Source: Flavobacteriaceae bacterium
GTDB lineage: Bacteria > Bacteroidota > Bacteroidia > Flavobacteriales > Flavobacteriaceae
Direction of reading: 5' to 3'
DNA: 8,335 nucleotides
Assembly: GCA_030829155.1 (NCBI GenBank)
Contig: JAURBD010000075.1
Location: 1-8,335 of the forward strand
The notes beneath the pieces were generated by a model. The model saw only the letters and a list, made by a program, of their open reading frames with translations, did no database searches and had not been told where the DNA came from. Below are positions 1-6,989 of this stretch, one piece after another (position 1 is the stretch's first letter; every line of letters starts with the position of its first letter). Position numbers and translations under genes: made by a program.

Positions 1-227
1 GGAGAGGTAATAAATTGACTATTGATGTCTTTTAATTTGATATACTCATCAAAGAATAAAGTTATTTTCTCTTCATTAAAAAAGGTGGTATTTAATGGAG
101 GAACTGCTCGAATTAATACGGGAGGCAAACTGTCTTTGGCTCCACCCGTAGGGTTACCTCTTTTAGCGCAACGGGAAATAGACAAAATTAAAATTACACT
201 AATAATGTACAGGAAGTTTTTCCGCAT
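1..227 (-). CDS. Ig-like domain lipoprotein, N-terminal part (cut by window edge)
   Basis: Reading the minus strand from the ATG at 225-227 gives 75 codons with no stop before the window edge, so the C-terminal part is missing here. The N-terminus is MRK followed by a hydrophobic stretch (about residues 4-18) and Cys20, which looks like a lipoprotein signal peptide; the residue before the cysteine is Arg, so the lipobox is not textbook. After it come CAKRGNPTGG, KDSLPPVL and FFDEYIKLKD (about residues 59-68). From family knowledge, this order is the hallmark of Bacteroidota lipoproteins with an N-terminal bacterial Ig-like (Big_5) domain, usually several hundred residues long and of unknown role in the outer membrane. 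It lies 36 bases downstream of the broken comF and probably shares its transcript. A purine-rich AAAGAAG lies 4-10 bases before the ATG, unusual for this phylum. Family call is fairly sure; function is unknown. Confidence 0.8.
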   Translation of the reverse strand, partial: MRKNFLYIISVILILSISRCAKRGNPTGGAKDSLPPVLIRAVPPLNTTFFNEEKITLFFDEYIKLKDINSQFITS

Positions 228-263
228 GAATCTTCTTTTAGTGCAAATTAAAGGATAAATCAT

Positions 264-695
264 TTAAATCCTATAGCCTATTGTTGCAATGCTTAATTCA
301 TTTTTTGGATTTTCAAGAATTAATCTTTCACAGAAATCCAAAGTTGCTCCAGTTGTGATAATATCATCAACCAAAAGCCAGTGCTTAGGCTCAGAATCCT
401 CTATATCTAAATAAAAAGCATTTTCAAGTATTTTTTCTCATTCTTTATAAAAGTTTTGCAAGTTTTTTTGAAAATAGGACAGAGCAGTCGCTTGTCTAAT
501 ATCTTGCTTAATATTGAGCTTCTGTTTTATGGGATTGTTTTCTTGCAAATGAAAATAAGTGAAAGGAAGTTGAAGTTGACAATGTACACAGATATTTTTT
601 TCAGTTGGAATCATAACGTTCATACAATCCAAGCACAATTTCGAAAAAAAGAGATTTATAAAATCGCCTCCAAGCTCTTTTATTAAGTTTTTCAT
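264..695 (-). pseudogene. comF: comF remnant: ComF-family phosphoribosyltransferase-like protein with internal deletion and in-frame UGA
   Basis: The frame from the ATG at 693-695 encodes a ComF-type N-terminus with two zinc-finger-like pairs, CLDC (residues 21-24) and CVHC (36-39), then LPFTYFHL. It meets TGA at 438-440 after 85 residues. Beyond this stop the same frame resumes with EKILENAFYL, the PRPP-binding motif LLVDDIITTGAT (codons 107-118) and a typical tail ending SIATIGYRI, stopping at TAA 264-266. Whole ComF proteins have about 220-240 residues; here 144 codons remain and the central part, including the PVPLH...RGxNQ region, is absent. The UGA sits where relatives often have Trp in an RWxN-like motif, so TGG to TGA is a plausible origin (inference). 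ComF acts in DNA uptake in some bacteria, otherwise its reaction is unknown. It is divergent from glyS across 52 bases and is followed by the lipoprotein gene. Loss of function is very likely. Confidence 0.85.
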
Positions 696-747
696 GTAAA
701 ATAAGATTTGACTAACGTAAAATACGAAAAAGGATTATTTTTGTATT
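696..747. promoter_or_regulatory. Divergent comF / glyS intergenic promoter region
   Basis: These 52 bases separate two divergent start codons, so they must hold both promoters unless these lie inside the genes. On the plus strand TATTTTTG at 736-743 matches the Bacteroidota minus-7 consensus TAnnTTTG in all specified positions and ends four bases before the glyS ATG. The nearest TTTG that could act as a minus-33 element is at 707-710, 25 bases upstream of the box, longer than the usual spacing of about 19-21. On the minus strand TATTTTAC occurs twice (696-703 and 717-724), a weaker match. No Shine-Dalgarno sequence is seen for either gene. Confidence 0.45.
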
Positions 748-2280
748 ATGACAGATTTCAAAAAAATCATTTCACATGCAAAAGAATACGGATTTGTATT
801 CCCTTCAAGTGAAATATACGACGGACTAAGTGCTGTTTACGATTACGCTCAAAACGGAGTTGCTCTCAAAAAAAATATTCGAGATTACTGGTGGAAGTCA
901 ATGGTTCAACTGCACCATAATATTGTAGGAATAGATGCATCTATCTTTATGCATCCAACGACTTGGAAGGCTTCAGGTCACGTTGATGCGTTTAACGATC
1001 CTATGATCGATAATAAGGATTCCAAAAAGCGATATCGAGCTGATGTTTTAGTTGAGGACTATTGTGCCAAAATCGAGAATAAAATTGATAAAGAAATTGC
1101 TAAAGCTGCAAAACGTTTTGGTGATGACTTTAATCAAGAAGAATTTACCAAAACAAATCCAAGGGTAGTTGGATATCAAGAAAAAATCAATCAAACATTA
1201 AAACGCTTGGGGCAATCTCTAGAAAAAGAAGACCTGGCAGATGTAAAGAATTTGATCGAAGAACTTGAAATTGCATGTCCAGAGTCAGGATCTAGAAACT
1301 GGACTGAGGTGAAGCAGTTTAATCTTATGTTTGGAACAAAATTAGGAGCCTCAGTAGATTCTGCAATGGATTTATACTTACGCCCAGAAACTGCACAGGG
1401 TATTTTTGTAAACTTTTTGAATGTACAGAAAACAGGTCGAATGAAAATCCCTTTTGGAATTGCACAAACGGGAAAAGCATTCAGAAACGAAATTGTAGCT
1501 CGTCAATTTATTTTTCGAATGCGAGAATTTGAACAAATGGAAATGCAGTTTTTCATCCCCCCTGGAACTCAAAAAGAATGGTATGAGCAATGGAAAGAAA
1601 CACGACTTAAATGGCATCTTTCCTTAGGAATGGGAGAAGAAAATTATCGATTTCATGATCATGAAAAATTAGCTCATTATGCTGATGCCGCAGCGGATAT
1701 AGAGTTTAAATTCCCTTTTGGGTATAAAGAACTCGAAGGGATTCATTCCCGTACGGATTTTGATTTAAGTAGTCATGAAGAATTTTCTGGAAAAAAGTTA
1801 CAGTATTTTGATCACGAGCGAAACGAAAATTATGTCCCTTATGTGGTTGAAACATCAGTGGGATTAGACCGTATGTTTTTGGCCGTATTTTCATGGGCTT
1901 TACGTGAAGAAACTTTAGAGGATGGCAGTTCAAGAACAGTCTTAAAACTACCCGCAATATTAGCACCAACTAAAATCGCAATTTTACCCTTAGTAAAGAA
2001 AGATGGTCTTCCCGAGGTTGGCAAAAAATTGATGGAAGATTTAAAATGGGATTATGAAGTAAGTTACGATGAAAAAGATGCTGTTGGAAGACGGTATCGA
2101 CGTCAAGATGCATTGGGAACACCATATTGTATTACCATTGATCATCAAACAATTGAAGATCAAACTGTGACTATTCGTGATCGTAACACCATGAAACAAG
2201 AACGGATGTTAATTAAGGAATTGGGAGGCTTCTTACATGAAAAGTTAAATTTTAAAAATTGGTTAAAAAAAATTCAATAA
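748..2280 (+). CDS. glyS: Glycine--tRNA ligase, single-chain alpha2 type
   Basis: This 510-residue class II aminoacyl-tRNA synthetase joins glycine to tRNA-Gly in the cytoplasm using ATP. It is the one-polypeptide homodimeric form (also named glyQS), not the alpha2-beta2 form of Escherichia coli. Visible landmarks are PESGSRNWTEVKQFNLMFGT (residues 178-197), LRPETAQGIF (211-220), class II motif 2 in GKAFRNEIVARQF and REFEQMEMQFF (about 242-269), and motif 3 in VETSVGLDRMF (367-377) with its conserved arginine. The C-terminal anticodon-binding domain starts near residue 401 (LPAILAPTKIAILPL) and includes YDEKDAVGRRYRRQDALGTPY and VTIRDR. Length and motif order are normal. The ATG at 748 fits the family N-terminus and lies just after a minus-7-like box, suggesting an mRNA with almost no leader. 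xth follows 78 bases later. Identification is secure. Confidence 0.97.
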   Translation: MTDFKKIISHAKEYGFVFPSSEIYDGLSAVYDYAQNGVALKKNIRDYWWKSMVQLHHNIVGIDASIFMHPTTWKASGHVDAFNDPMIDNKDSKKRYRADVLVEDYCAKIENKIDKEIAKAAKRFGDDFNQEEFTKTNPRVVGYQEKINQTLKRLGQSLEKEDLADVKNLIEELEIACPESGSRNWTEVKQFNLMFGTKLGASVDSAMDLYLRPETAQGIFVNFLNVQKTGRMKIPFGIAQTGKAFRNEIVARQFIFRMREFEQMEMQFFIPPGTQKEWYEQWKETRLKWHLSLGMGEENYRFHDHEKLAHYADAAADIEFKFPFGYKELEGIHSRTDFDLSSHEEFSGKKLQYFDHERNENYVPYVVETSVGLDRMFLAVFSWALREETLEDGSSRTVLKLPAILAPTKIAILPLVKKDGLPEVGKKLMEDLKWDYEVSYDEKDAVGRRYRRQDALGTPYCITIDHQTIEDQTVTIRDRNTMKQERMLIKELGGFLHEKLNFKNWLKKIQ

Positions 2281-2345
2281 CCTTATTAATAGGTTGATAA
2301 AAAAAACACTTTTTATATCCCGTTTTATAAAAGCCAAAGATTGCT

Positions 2346-2353
2346 TACTTTAG
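2346..2353 (+). promoter_or_regulatory. Possible minus-7 box for xth (TACTTTAG)
   Basis: TACTTTAG matches five of the six fixed positions of the Bacteroidota minus-7 consensus TAnnTTTG and ends two bases before the tandem ATGATG at 2356-2361. Only a weak TTTT-containing stretch near 2323-2326 sits where a minus-33 element would be expected. If used, transcription would start at or inside the start codon region, giving a leaderless mRNA for xth and the genes after it. Confidence 0.3.
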
Positions 2354-2358
2354 CAATG

Positions 2359-3126
2359 ATGAAAATCATTTCTTATAATGTTAATGGAATACGAGCTGCC
2401 TTTAAAAAAGACTTCCTCGGTTGGCTTAGGGCTGCACAACCCGATGTTTTATGTCTTCAAGAAATTAAGGCTCAAGAAGAACAGGTAGATACAGAAGCTA
2501 TCAAAAAACTTGGATATTATCATTATTGGTTTTCTGCCCAAAAAAAAGGGTACAGCGGGGTTTCAATTATTTGTAAAGAGAAGCCCAATCACATAGAATA
2601 CGGAACCGGAATTGAGCAAATGGATTTTGAGGGACGTGTTATCCGAGCAGATTTTGATAATTACTCTGTAGTAAGTATGTATTTACCCTCTGGGACCAAT
2701 TCAGAACGTTTAGATTACAAGTTTAAATTTATGGATGAAATCAGGGACTATTATGAAGGACTTCAAAAGAAAATTCCTAATCTAATAGTATGTGGAGATT
2801 ACAACATTTGTCATAAAGCTATTGATATTCATGATCCTGTTCGAAATAAAAATGTTTCAGGGTTTTTACCTGAAGAACGCGCATGGATGGATCGTTTTGT
2901 AAATCAAGGATTCGTTGATTCTTTTAGAAAGTTCAATACTGAGCCGAACCAATATAGTTGGTGGAGTTATCGTGCGAATTCTCGTGCAAGAAATAAAGGC
3001 TGGAGATTAGATTATGCCATGGTAAGTGAACCCTTAAGCCCTAAAATTTCAAGAGCCTATATTTTATCTGAAGCCCATCATTCCGATCATTGTCCAATTG
3101 CAGTCGAATTAGATTTTAAAAAATAA
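2359..3126 (+). CDS. xth: Exodeoxyribonuclease III / AP endonuclease
   Basis: The 255-residue product belongs to the ExoIII family of the endonuclease/exonuclease/phosphatase fold. It cuts DNA at abasic sites and trims 3' ends in base-excision repair, using Mg2+. Motifs in order: KIISYNVNGIRAAF at the N-terminus (Asn7), LCLQEIKAQ with the metal-binding Glu at 35, YSGVSII (65-70), GDYNICHKAIDIHDP (146-160) with catalytic Asp and Asn, GFLPEERAWMDRF, GFVDSFR, YSWWSYRANSRARNKGWRLD (199-218), and the terminal SDHCPI (242-247) with the Asp-His pair. All expected catalytic residues are present and the length is usual. ATG 2359 starts the canonical MKIISYNVNG; ATG 2356 directly before it would add one Met, and an upstream TTG at 2341 would only add residues unrelated to the family. 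The OmpA-like gene follows after 12 bases, so the two are probably co-transcribed. Confidence 0.96.
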   Translation: MKIISYNVNGIRAAFKKDFLGWLRAAQPDVLCLQEIKAQEEQVDTEAIKKLGYYHYWFSAQKKGYSGVSIICKEKPNHIEYGTGIEQMDFEGRVIRADFDNYSVVSMYLPSGTNSERLDYKFKFMDEIRDYYEGLQKKIPNLIVCGDYNICHKAIDIHDPVRNKNVSGFLPEERAWMDRFVNQGFVDSFRKFNTEPNQYSWWSYRANSRARNKGWRLDYAMVSEPLSPKISRAYILSEAHHSDHCPIAVELDFKK

Positions 3127-3138
3127 TAATTGTATAAC

Positions 3139-4077
3139 ATGAAAAAATTTATATTTCTATCTTTTTACTCCCTTAGTTTAGTAAGTTGTGTTTCTTCAAA
3201 AATGTTCAACGAAATAGAAGGAAACTACGCTCAATTAAAAATCGACCACTCAACATTAGAAAAAGATAACAGCGAGCTAGTTGTTCGTTATGATTCTTTG
3301 CGTTATCATTATGGAGACCTCATGTCTCAATTTGAAAAAATTGAAATGGAGCTGGAAAGTTCAAAAAAGAATTTTGAAACGCTTCAAGACTCATACACTG
3401 CTTTGGAGAAAAACAGTAATGCAGAATTGCAGGAAAGTATTCAACAAAACAGGACTTTATTGGATCAAATACAATTGAAAGAATCGGAATTGTTGGAGGA
3501 ACGTTCAGACCTAGATTCACTTAAAAATGAACTTGCTTCAAAAATAGCAAGAGTTGATGAATTAGAACAGGTTATTGCAAATAAAGAAGCACTACTTTCT
3601 AATTTAAAATCCTCTTTAATCAAAGCGCTTATGAGTTTTGATGGAAAAGGATTGACTGTTGAACAACGAGATGGAAAGGTTTATGTTTCTATGGAAAATA
3701 AGCTGTTGTTTAAATCGGGAAGTTGGGCAGTTGGTTCTGAAGGTAAACAAGCAATCAGACAGCTCGCGATGGTTTTGGAAGAAAATAAAGATATTGCGGT
3801 GTTGATTGAGGGTCATACTGACGATGATCCGTATATCGGAGATTCAAAATTATCTGGGAATTGGGATCTTTCAGTAAAAAGAGCTACATCTATAGTAACA
3901 TTATTGCTAAAGAATAATGGTGTAATTCCAGAAAATATAACCGCAGCAGGGAAAGGGCAATATGCTCCGCTTGTTCCAAACACATCATCAAGTAATCGAT
4001 CTAAAAATAGACGTATTGAAGTAATCTTAGCTCCTAAATTGGATGAGATAGGGAAACTTCTTCAAGACTTAGACTAA
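3139..4077 (+). CDS. OmpA-family lipoprotein with coiled coil
   Basis: The 312-residue product begins MKKFIFLSFYSLSLVSC, a lipoprotein signal peptide with lipobox LVSC and Cys17 as the predicted lipidated residue. Residues about 22-160 are rich in Glu, Lys, Leu, Ser and Asn in heptad-like order and look like a long coiled coil. Residues about 180-298 form an OmpA C-terminal peptidoglycan-binding domain: VYVSMENKLLFKSGSW, IEGHTDDDPY (223-232), NWDLSVKRA (241-249), ENITAAGKGQYAPLVPN (265-281) and NRRIEVIL (290-297). There is no room for a beta barrel, so it resembles Pal-like tethers linking the outer membrane to the cell wall (inference). The family's usual acidic-Thr/Glu-Gly-Arg loop before NRR reads TSSSNRSK here. 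ATG 3139 was chosen because the TTG at 3130 would only add three residues before the signal peptide. tas follows after four bases. Confidence 0.9.
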   Translation: MKKFIFLSFYSLSLVSCVSSKMFNEIEGNYAQLKIDHSTLEKDNSELVVRYDSLRYHYGDLMSQFEKIEMELESSKKNFETLQDSYTALEKNSNAELQESIQQNRTLLDQIQLKESELLEERSDLDSLKNELASKIARVDELEQVIANKEALLSNLKSSLIKALMSFDGKGLTVEQRDGKVYVSMENKLLFKSGSWAVGSEGKQAIRQLAMVLEENKDIAVLIEGHTDDDPYIGDSKLSGNWDLSVKRATSIVTLLLKNNGVIPENITAAGKGQYAPLVPNTSSSNRSKNRRIEVILAPKLDEIGKLLQDLD

Positions 4078-4081
4078 ATTT

Positions 4082-5122
4082 ATGGAATACACAACATTAC
4101 CCGGTACTGACATTAAGGTTAGTAAAATATGTTTAGGTACCATGACCATTGGAAATCAAAATACAGAAGCAGAAGGATTTGATCAGATGGATTTAGCTCT
4201 TGATCGTGGAGTTAACTTTTTTGACACAGCAGAATTATATCCTGTCCCAGCAGAGGCCACAACCCAAGGCGAAACAGAACGTATTATTGGGAATTGGTTC
4301 AAAAAAACGGGCAACAGATCCAAGGTTATTTTAGCGTCAAAGGCAGCTGGTCCAGGGCCATATACTGCACACATTAGGGATAAAGTTAGCTTCAACAAAG
4401 CAAATCTTGTTGAAGCGGTTGAAAAGTCGTTGAGCCGTCTACAGACCGATTACATTGATTTATATCAATTACACTGGCCAGAGCGTATTACTAACTATTT
4501 TGGAAAACGTGGTTACACTCACGACCCTAACGATCCTTGGGTAGAAAATTTTGAAGAAATTTTGCATAATCTCAATGAATTGATACAGGCTGGTAAAATC
4601 AGACAAATTGGTTTATCTAATGAAAACCCTTGGGCGATTATGAAGTATATGGAATTGGCAAGAAAGGGGTTGCCTAAAATGATTACTCTACAAAATACAT
4701 ATTCTTTACTTACTCGTCATTTCGAAGTTGGAACTGCTGAAGTTTGTTTGCGAGAAAATGTAGGATTATTAGCATACTCACCTCTGGCTTTTGGACGTTT
4801 GACAGGTAAATATAGAAACGGAAATAATCCTCCTAAAGCTCGCTTTACGTTGTTTCCTAATTTTGCAGCTCGATACAATGGAAAACAAGCTATTGAAGCA
4901 ACTGAATTGTATTATCAAATAGCAAAAAAACATAATTTAAGCCTTACTCAAATGTCTTTAGCTTTTGTAAATATGCAATCTTTTGTTACTTCAAATATCA
5001 TTGGGGCAACTAATTTAGAACAACTGGAAGAAAATATAGGAAGTATTAATGTCTCCCTTTCTAAAGACATTTTTAAGGAGATTGAATCAGTTCAAAGTCA
5101 ACTGCCTAATCCCGCACCCTAA
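4082..5122 (+). CDS. tas: Tas-like aldo/keto reductase
   Basis: This 346-residue protein is an NADPH-type aldo/keto reductase of the TIM-barrel fold and follows the E. coli Tas pattern from end to end. Shared landmarks recalled from that protein include LGTMTIGNQNTEAEG near the start, DTAELYPVPAE, TQGETE, RLQTDYIDLYQLHWPER, IGLSNENPW, TLQNTYSLLTRHFEVG, LLAYSPLAFGRLTGKY and a C-terminus ending NPAP where Tas ends YPAP. The catalytic tetrad is present: Asp48, Tyr53, Lys87 and His131. The cofactor-binding end near residues 300-320 (TSNIIGATNLEQLEENI) is also intact. The physiological substrate of Tas proteins is not settled; the E. coli gene was found through suppression of a tyrosine requirement. 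The ATG is four bases after the OmpA-like stop, so it is probably the last gene of the xth set. It converges on the ABC gene with eight bases between stops. Confidence 0.93.
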   Translation: MEYTTLPGTDIKVSKICLGTMTIGNQNTEAEGFDQMDLALDRGVNFFDTAELYPVPAEATTQGETERIIGNWFKKTGNRSKVILASKAAGPGPYTAHIRDKVSFNKANLVEAVEKSLSRLQTDYIDLYQLHWPERITNYFGKRGYTHDPNDPWVENFEEILHNLNELIQAGKIRQIGLSNENPWAIMKYMELARKGLPKMITLQNTYSLLTRHFEVGTAEVCLRENVGLLAYSPLAFGRLTGKYRNGNNPPKARFTLFPNFAARYNGKQAIEATELYYQIAKKHNLSLTQMSLAFVNMQSFVTSNIIGATNLEQLEENIGSINVSLSKDIFKEIESVQSQLPNPAP

Positions 5123-5130
5123 TCAAGCTT

Positions 5131-6825
5131 TTAAAAATTTATTTTTGGAATCGCTTCCATAAATTTTTGAGATGAAGGATGTTCTGGGTTTCTGCAAAGT
5201 TCATCAGCTTCTTTATATTCAACTATGACTCCCTCATCCATAACCATGATTTTGTCAGAAATGTATTGAACAACTGAAAGGTCATGTGAAATAAAAATGT
5301 AGGATAATTCGAGTTTTTCTTGTAAATCATTGAGTAGATTTAGTACTTGAGCTTGTACAGAAATATCTAACGCTGCAACAGATTCATCACAAATTAATAT
5401 TTTAGGATTTACAGCCAATGCTCTTGCAATAACTGCCCTTTGTCGTTGACCTCCAGATAATTCATGTGGATATCGGTCGTAAAAAGGCGGTGTTAACCCC
5501 ACTTGTTTCAAAAGATCAATTACCTTGTCTTTTTGATAAGGTTTTTCAAGAATTTTGTGAGCGATTATTGATTCAAGAATTGCATCTCCAATTTTTTTCT
5601 GAGGGTTTAATGCTGCATAAGGATCTTGGAAAATAAACTGAATATTGGTTCTCAATGATCTTATTTCTTCAGGAATTAATTTCTTTAAAGAAGTCCCTTC
5701 ATAGTCAATATTTCCTGAGGTGGGTTTGTCTAAGTAAACCAATGTTTTTCCTAAAGTAGATTTTCCACATCCAGAAGCTCCCACCAACCCTAGGGTTTCT
5801 CCAGGATAAAGATCAAAAGAAACATCCTTGACAGCCAACAATTTTTCTGTCTTTCCAAAAAGACCAGATTTAGACATATATGTTTTACTCAAGTTTCGAA
5901 CTGAAAATAGGGGCTTTTGGGCGTATAATTTTTCTAATCGCTCACTGCGTTCTTTAGGATCAATAAATTCATTTTTCACCAATCTGGTAGAATAATTTTC
6001 TATTGTAGGTAACTTCTTTAAACGTTGATTAGGTGAAGGTCGGGCATGAATCAAAGCTTTAGTATAGTTATCTTTAGGCTGTTTGAAAATTTCCTGAGGG
6101 GTTCCAGATTCAACTACCCTCCCTTCATAAAGAACAATAATTTTATCAGCTAATTGGGAAACCAAGGACAAGTCATGTGAAATGAATAATACACTCATTT
6201 GAGTTTGTTTTTGTAACTCTTTGAGTAAATCGATTATTTCTTTTTGCACCAGAACATCCAAAGCTGTTGTGGGTTCATCTGCAATAAGTAACTTGGGCTT
6301 ATTTATCAATGCCATAGCAATCATCACACGTTGTTTTTGACCTCCGCTAATTTCATGTGGATATGCATCATAGATTCTTTCCGGAGATGGAAGTTTGACT
6401 CGTTCAAAGGCTTCAAGAACTTTTTGTTTTCGCTTTTCTTTTGACAAAGAATTTTTGAAATGCTGTTGAATGATTTCATTGACTTGGACACCACATCGCA
6501 TTGTGGGGTTCAAAGAGGATTGAGGTTCTTGGAATACCATACTGATTTCATTTCCTCGGATTTTTTGCCACTGAGTTTCACTAAAATTTAATAATTCTAT
6601 TTTTTCAAATTGAATACTGCCCGAATTTATCAATGTTTTTGCTATTGGAAGTAAACCCAAAAGGGAAAGTGCAGTCAAAGATTTTCCACTGCCTGATTCA
6701 CCAACCATAGCAACAATTTCATTGGATGCAATGTTGAAGCTTATGTTTTTCAGGATAGCTTTATCAGCTATGGAAAGAGATAAATCACAAACTTCAATGA
6801 TATTCTTCGAATTTAGTTTAGCCAT
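5131..6825 (-). CDS. Double-ATPase peptide/nickel-type ABC transporter ATP-binding protein
   Basis: The 564-residue protein holds two complete ABC ATPase domains of the oligopeptide/dipeptide family in one chain, like YejF or GsiA, where other bacteria have two subunits (DppD plus DppF types). Domain 1 (about 9-260): Walker A GESGSGKS (42-49), Q-loop VFQEPQSSLNP, signature ISGGQKQR (159-166), Walker B LLIADEPTTALD (179-190), His loop SHD (216-218), then the family's C-terminal RPSPNQRLKKLP region that lies after the ATPase core. Domain 2 (about 306-564): Walker A GASGCGKS (349-356), FQDPYAALNP, LSGGQRQR (456-463), Walker B ILICDESVAALD (476-487), SHD (514-516). All catalytic residues are present in both halves, so both sites should hydrolyse ATP. 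It would energise uptake or export at the inner membrane, but no permease or binding-protein gene lies in the window, so the substrate is open. Its start overlaps the exonuclease remnant by 13 bases, which suggests translational coupling. Confidence 0.95.
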   Translation of the reverse strand: MAKLNSKNIIEVCDLSLSIADKAILKNISFNIASNEIVAMVGESGSGKSLTALSLLGLLPIAKTLINSGSIQFEKIELLNFSETQWQKIRGNEISMVFQEPQSSLNPTMRCGVQVNEIIQQHFKNSLSKEKRKQKVLEAFERVKLPSPERIYDAYPHEISGGQKQRVMIAMALINKPKLLIADEPTTALDVLVQKEIIDLLKELQKQTQMSVLFISHDLSLVSQLADKIIVLYEGRVVESGTPQEIFKQPKDNYTKALIHARPSPNQRLKKLPTIENYSTRLVKNEFIDPKERSERLEKLYAQKPLFSVRNLSKTYMSKSGLFGKTEKLLAVKDVSFDLYPGETLGLVGASGCGKSTLGKTLVYLDKPTSGNIDYEGTSLKKLIPEEIRSLRTNIQFIFQDPYAALNPQKKIGDAILESIIAHKILEKPYQKDKVIDLLKQVGLTPPFYDRYPHELSGGQRQRAVIARALAVNPKILICDESVAALDISVQAQVLNLLNDLQEKLELSYIFISHDLSVVQYISDKIMVMDEGVIVEYKEADELCRNPEHPSSQKFMEAIPKINF

Positions 6826-6989
6826 ATGATTTCGTCAGATTCTAGTAAAGGGTCATTTTTGAATCGCAGAATAACTTGTGCAATTGTTACTACATCTTTT
6901 TCACAGTATGTAATAATCCGATCTATGTTTTTATCTACACAAAATACATTAACAACTTCGCTTCCATCAATATCAAGTTTTTGCAGCAT
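6813..6989 (-). pseudogene. C-terminal remnant of a PF10108-type 3'-5' exonuclease
   Basis: The 58-codon frame from ATG 6987-6989 to the stop at 6813-6815 encodes DIDGSEV (6-12), DRIITYCEKDVVTIAQVILR (23-42) and PLLESDEI. From family knowledge this matches the C-terminal tail of the DnaQ-like predicted 3'-5' exonuclease widespread in Bacteroidota (about 230-260 residues), where YCxKDV carries the last catalytic Asp. The ExoI (DxE) and ExoII motifs are missing: upstream of the ATG the frame runs inside the serine hydrolase gene and shows no exonuclease-like sequence. The surviving piece cannot be an active nuclease. It overlaps the hydrolase gene by 17 bases and the ABC gene by 13, so it probably arose from a deletion that removed the 5' two-thirds or more. 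No stop has accumulated within it, so it is either young or kept as a small coupling frame. An alternative is a genuine short protein, which I find less likely. Confidence 0.75.

Noticed and set aside
22..258. 78-codon plus-strand open frame at the left edge
   Set aside because: It is the complement of the lipoprotein N-terminus, whose minus-strand reading gives clear family motifs.
438..440. UGA read as tryptophan or selenocysteine
   Set aside because: The other genes use TGG for Trp, show no in-frame TGA, and comF also lacks its central region, so a nonsense change in a dead gene is simpler. No SECIS-like hairpin was recognised.
456..686. 76-codon plus-strand open frame over comF
   Set aside because: Opposite-strand shadow of the ComF N-terminal region with no recognisable features.
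2279..2316. Possible terminators after glyS: AACCT/AGGTT arms (2279-2295) and an ATAAAAA/TTTTTAT hairpin (2297-2316)
   Set aside because: The first has only a 5-6 bp stem and no U-run directly after it; the second is all A-U. Neither is a convincing intrinsic terminator.
5133..5146. AAAAA-TTTA-TTTTT hairpin between tas and the ABC gene as a bidirectional terminator
   Set aside because: Five A-T pairs only, in an AT-rich background and partly inside the ABC coding end.
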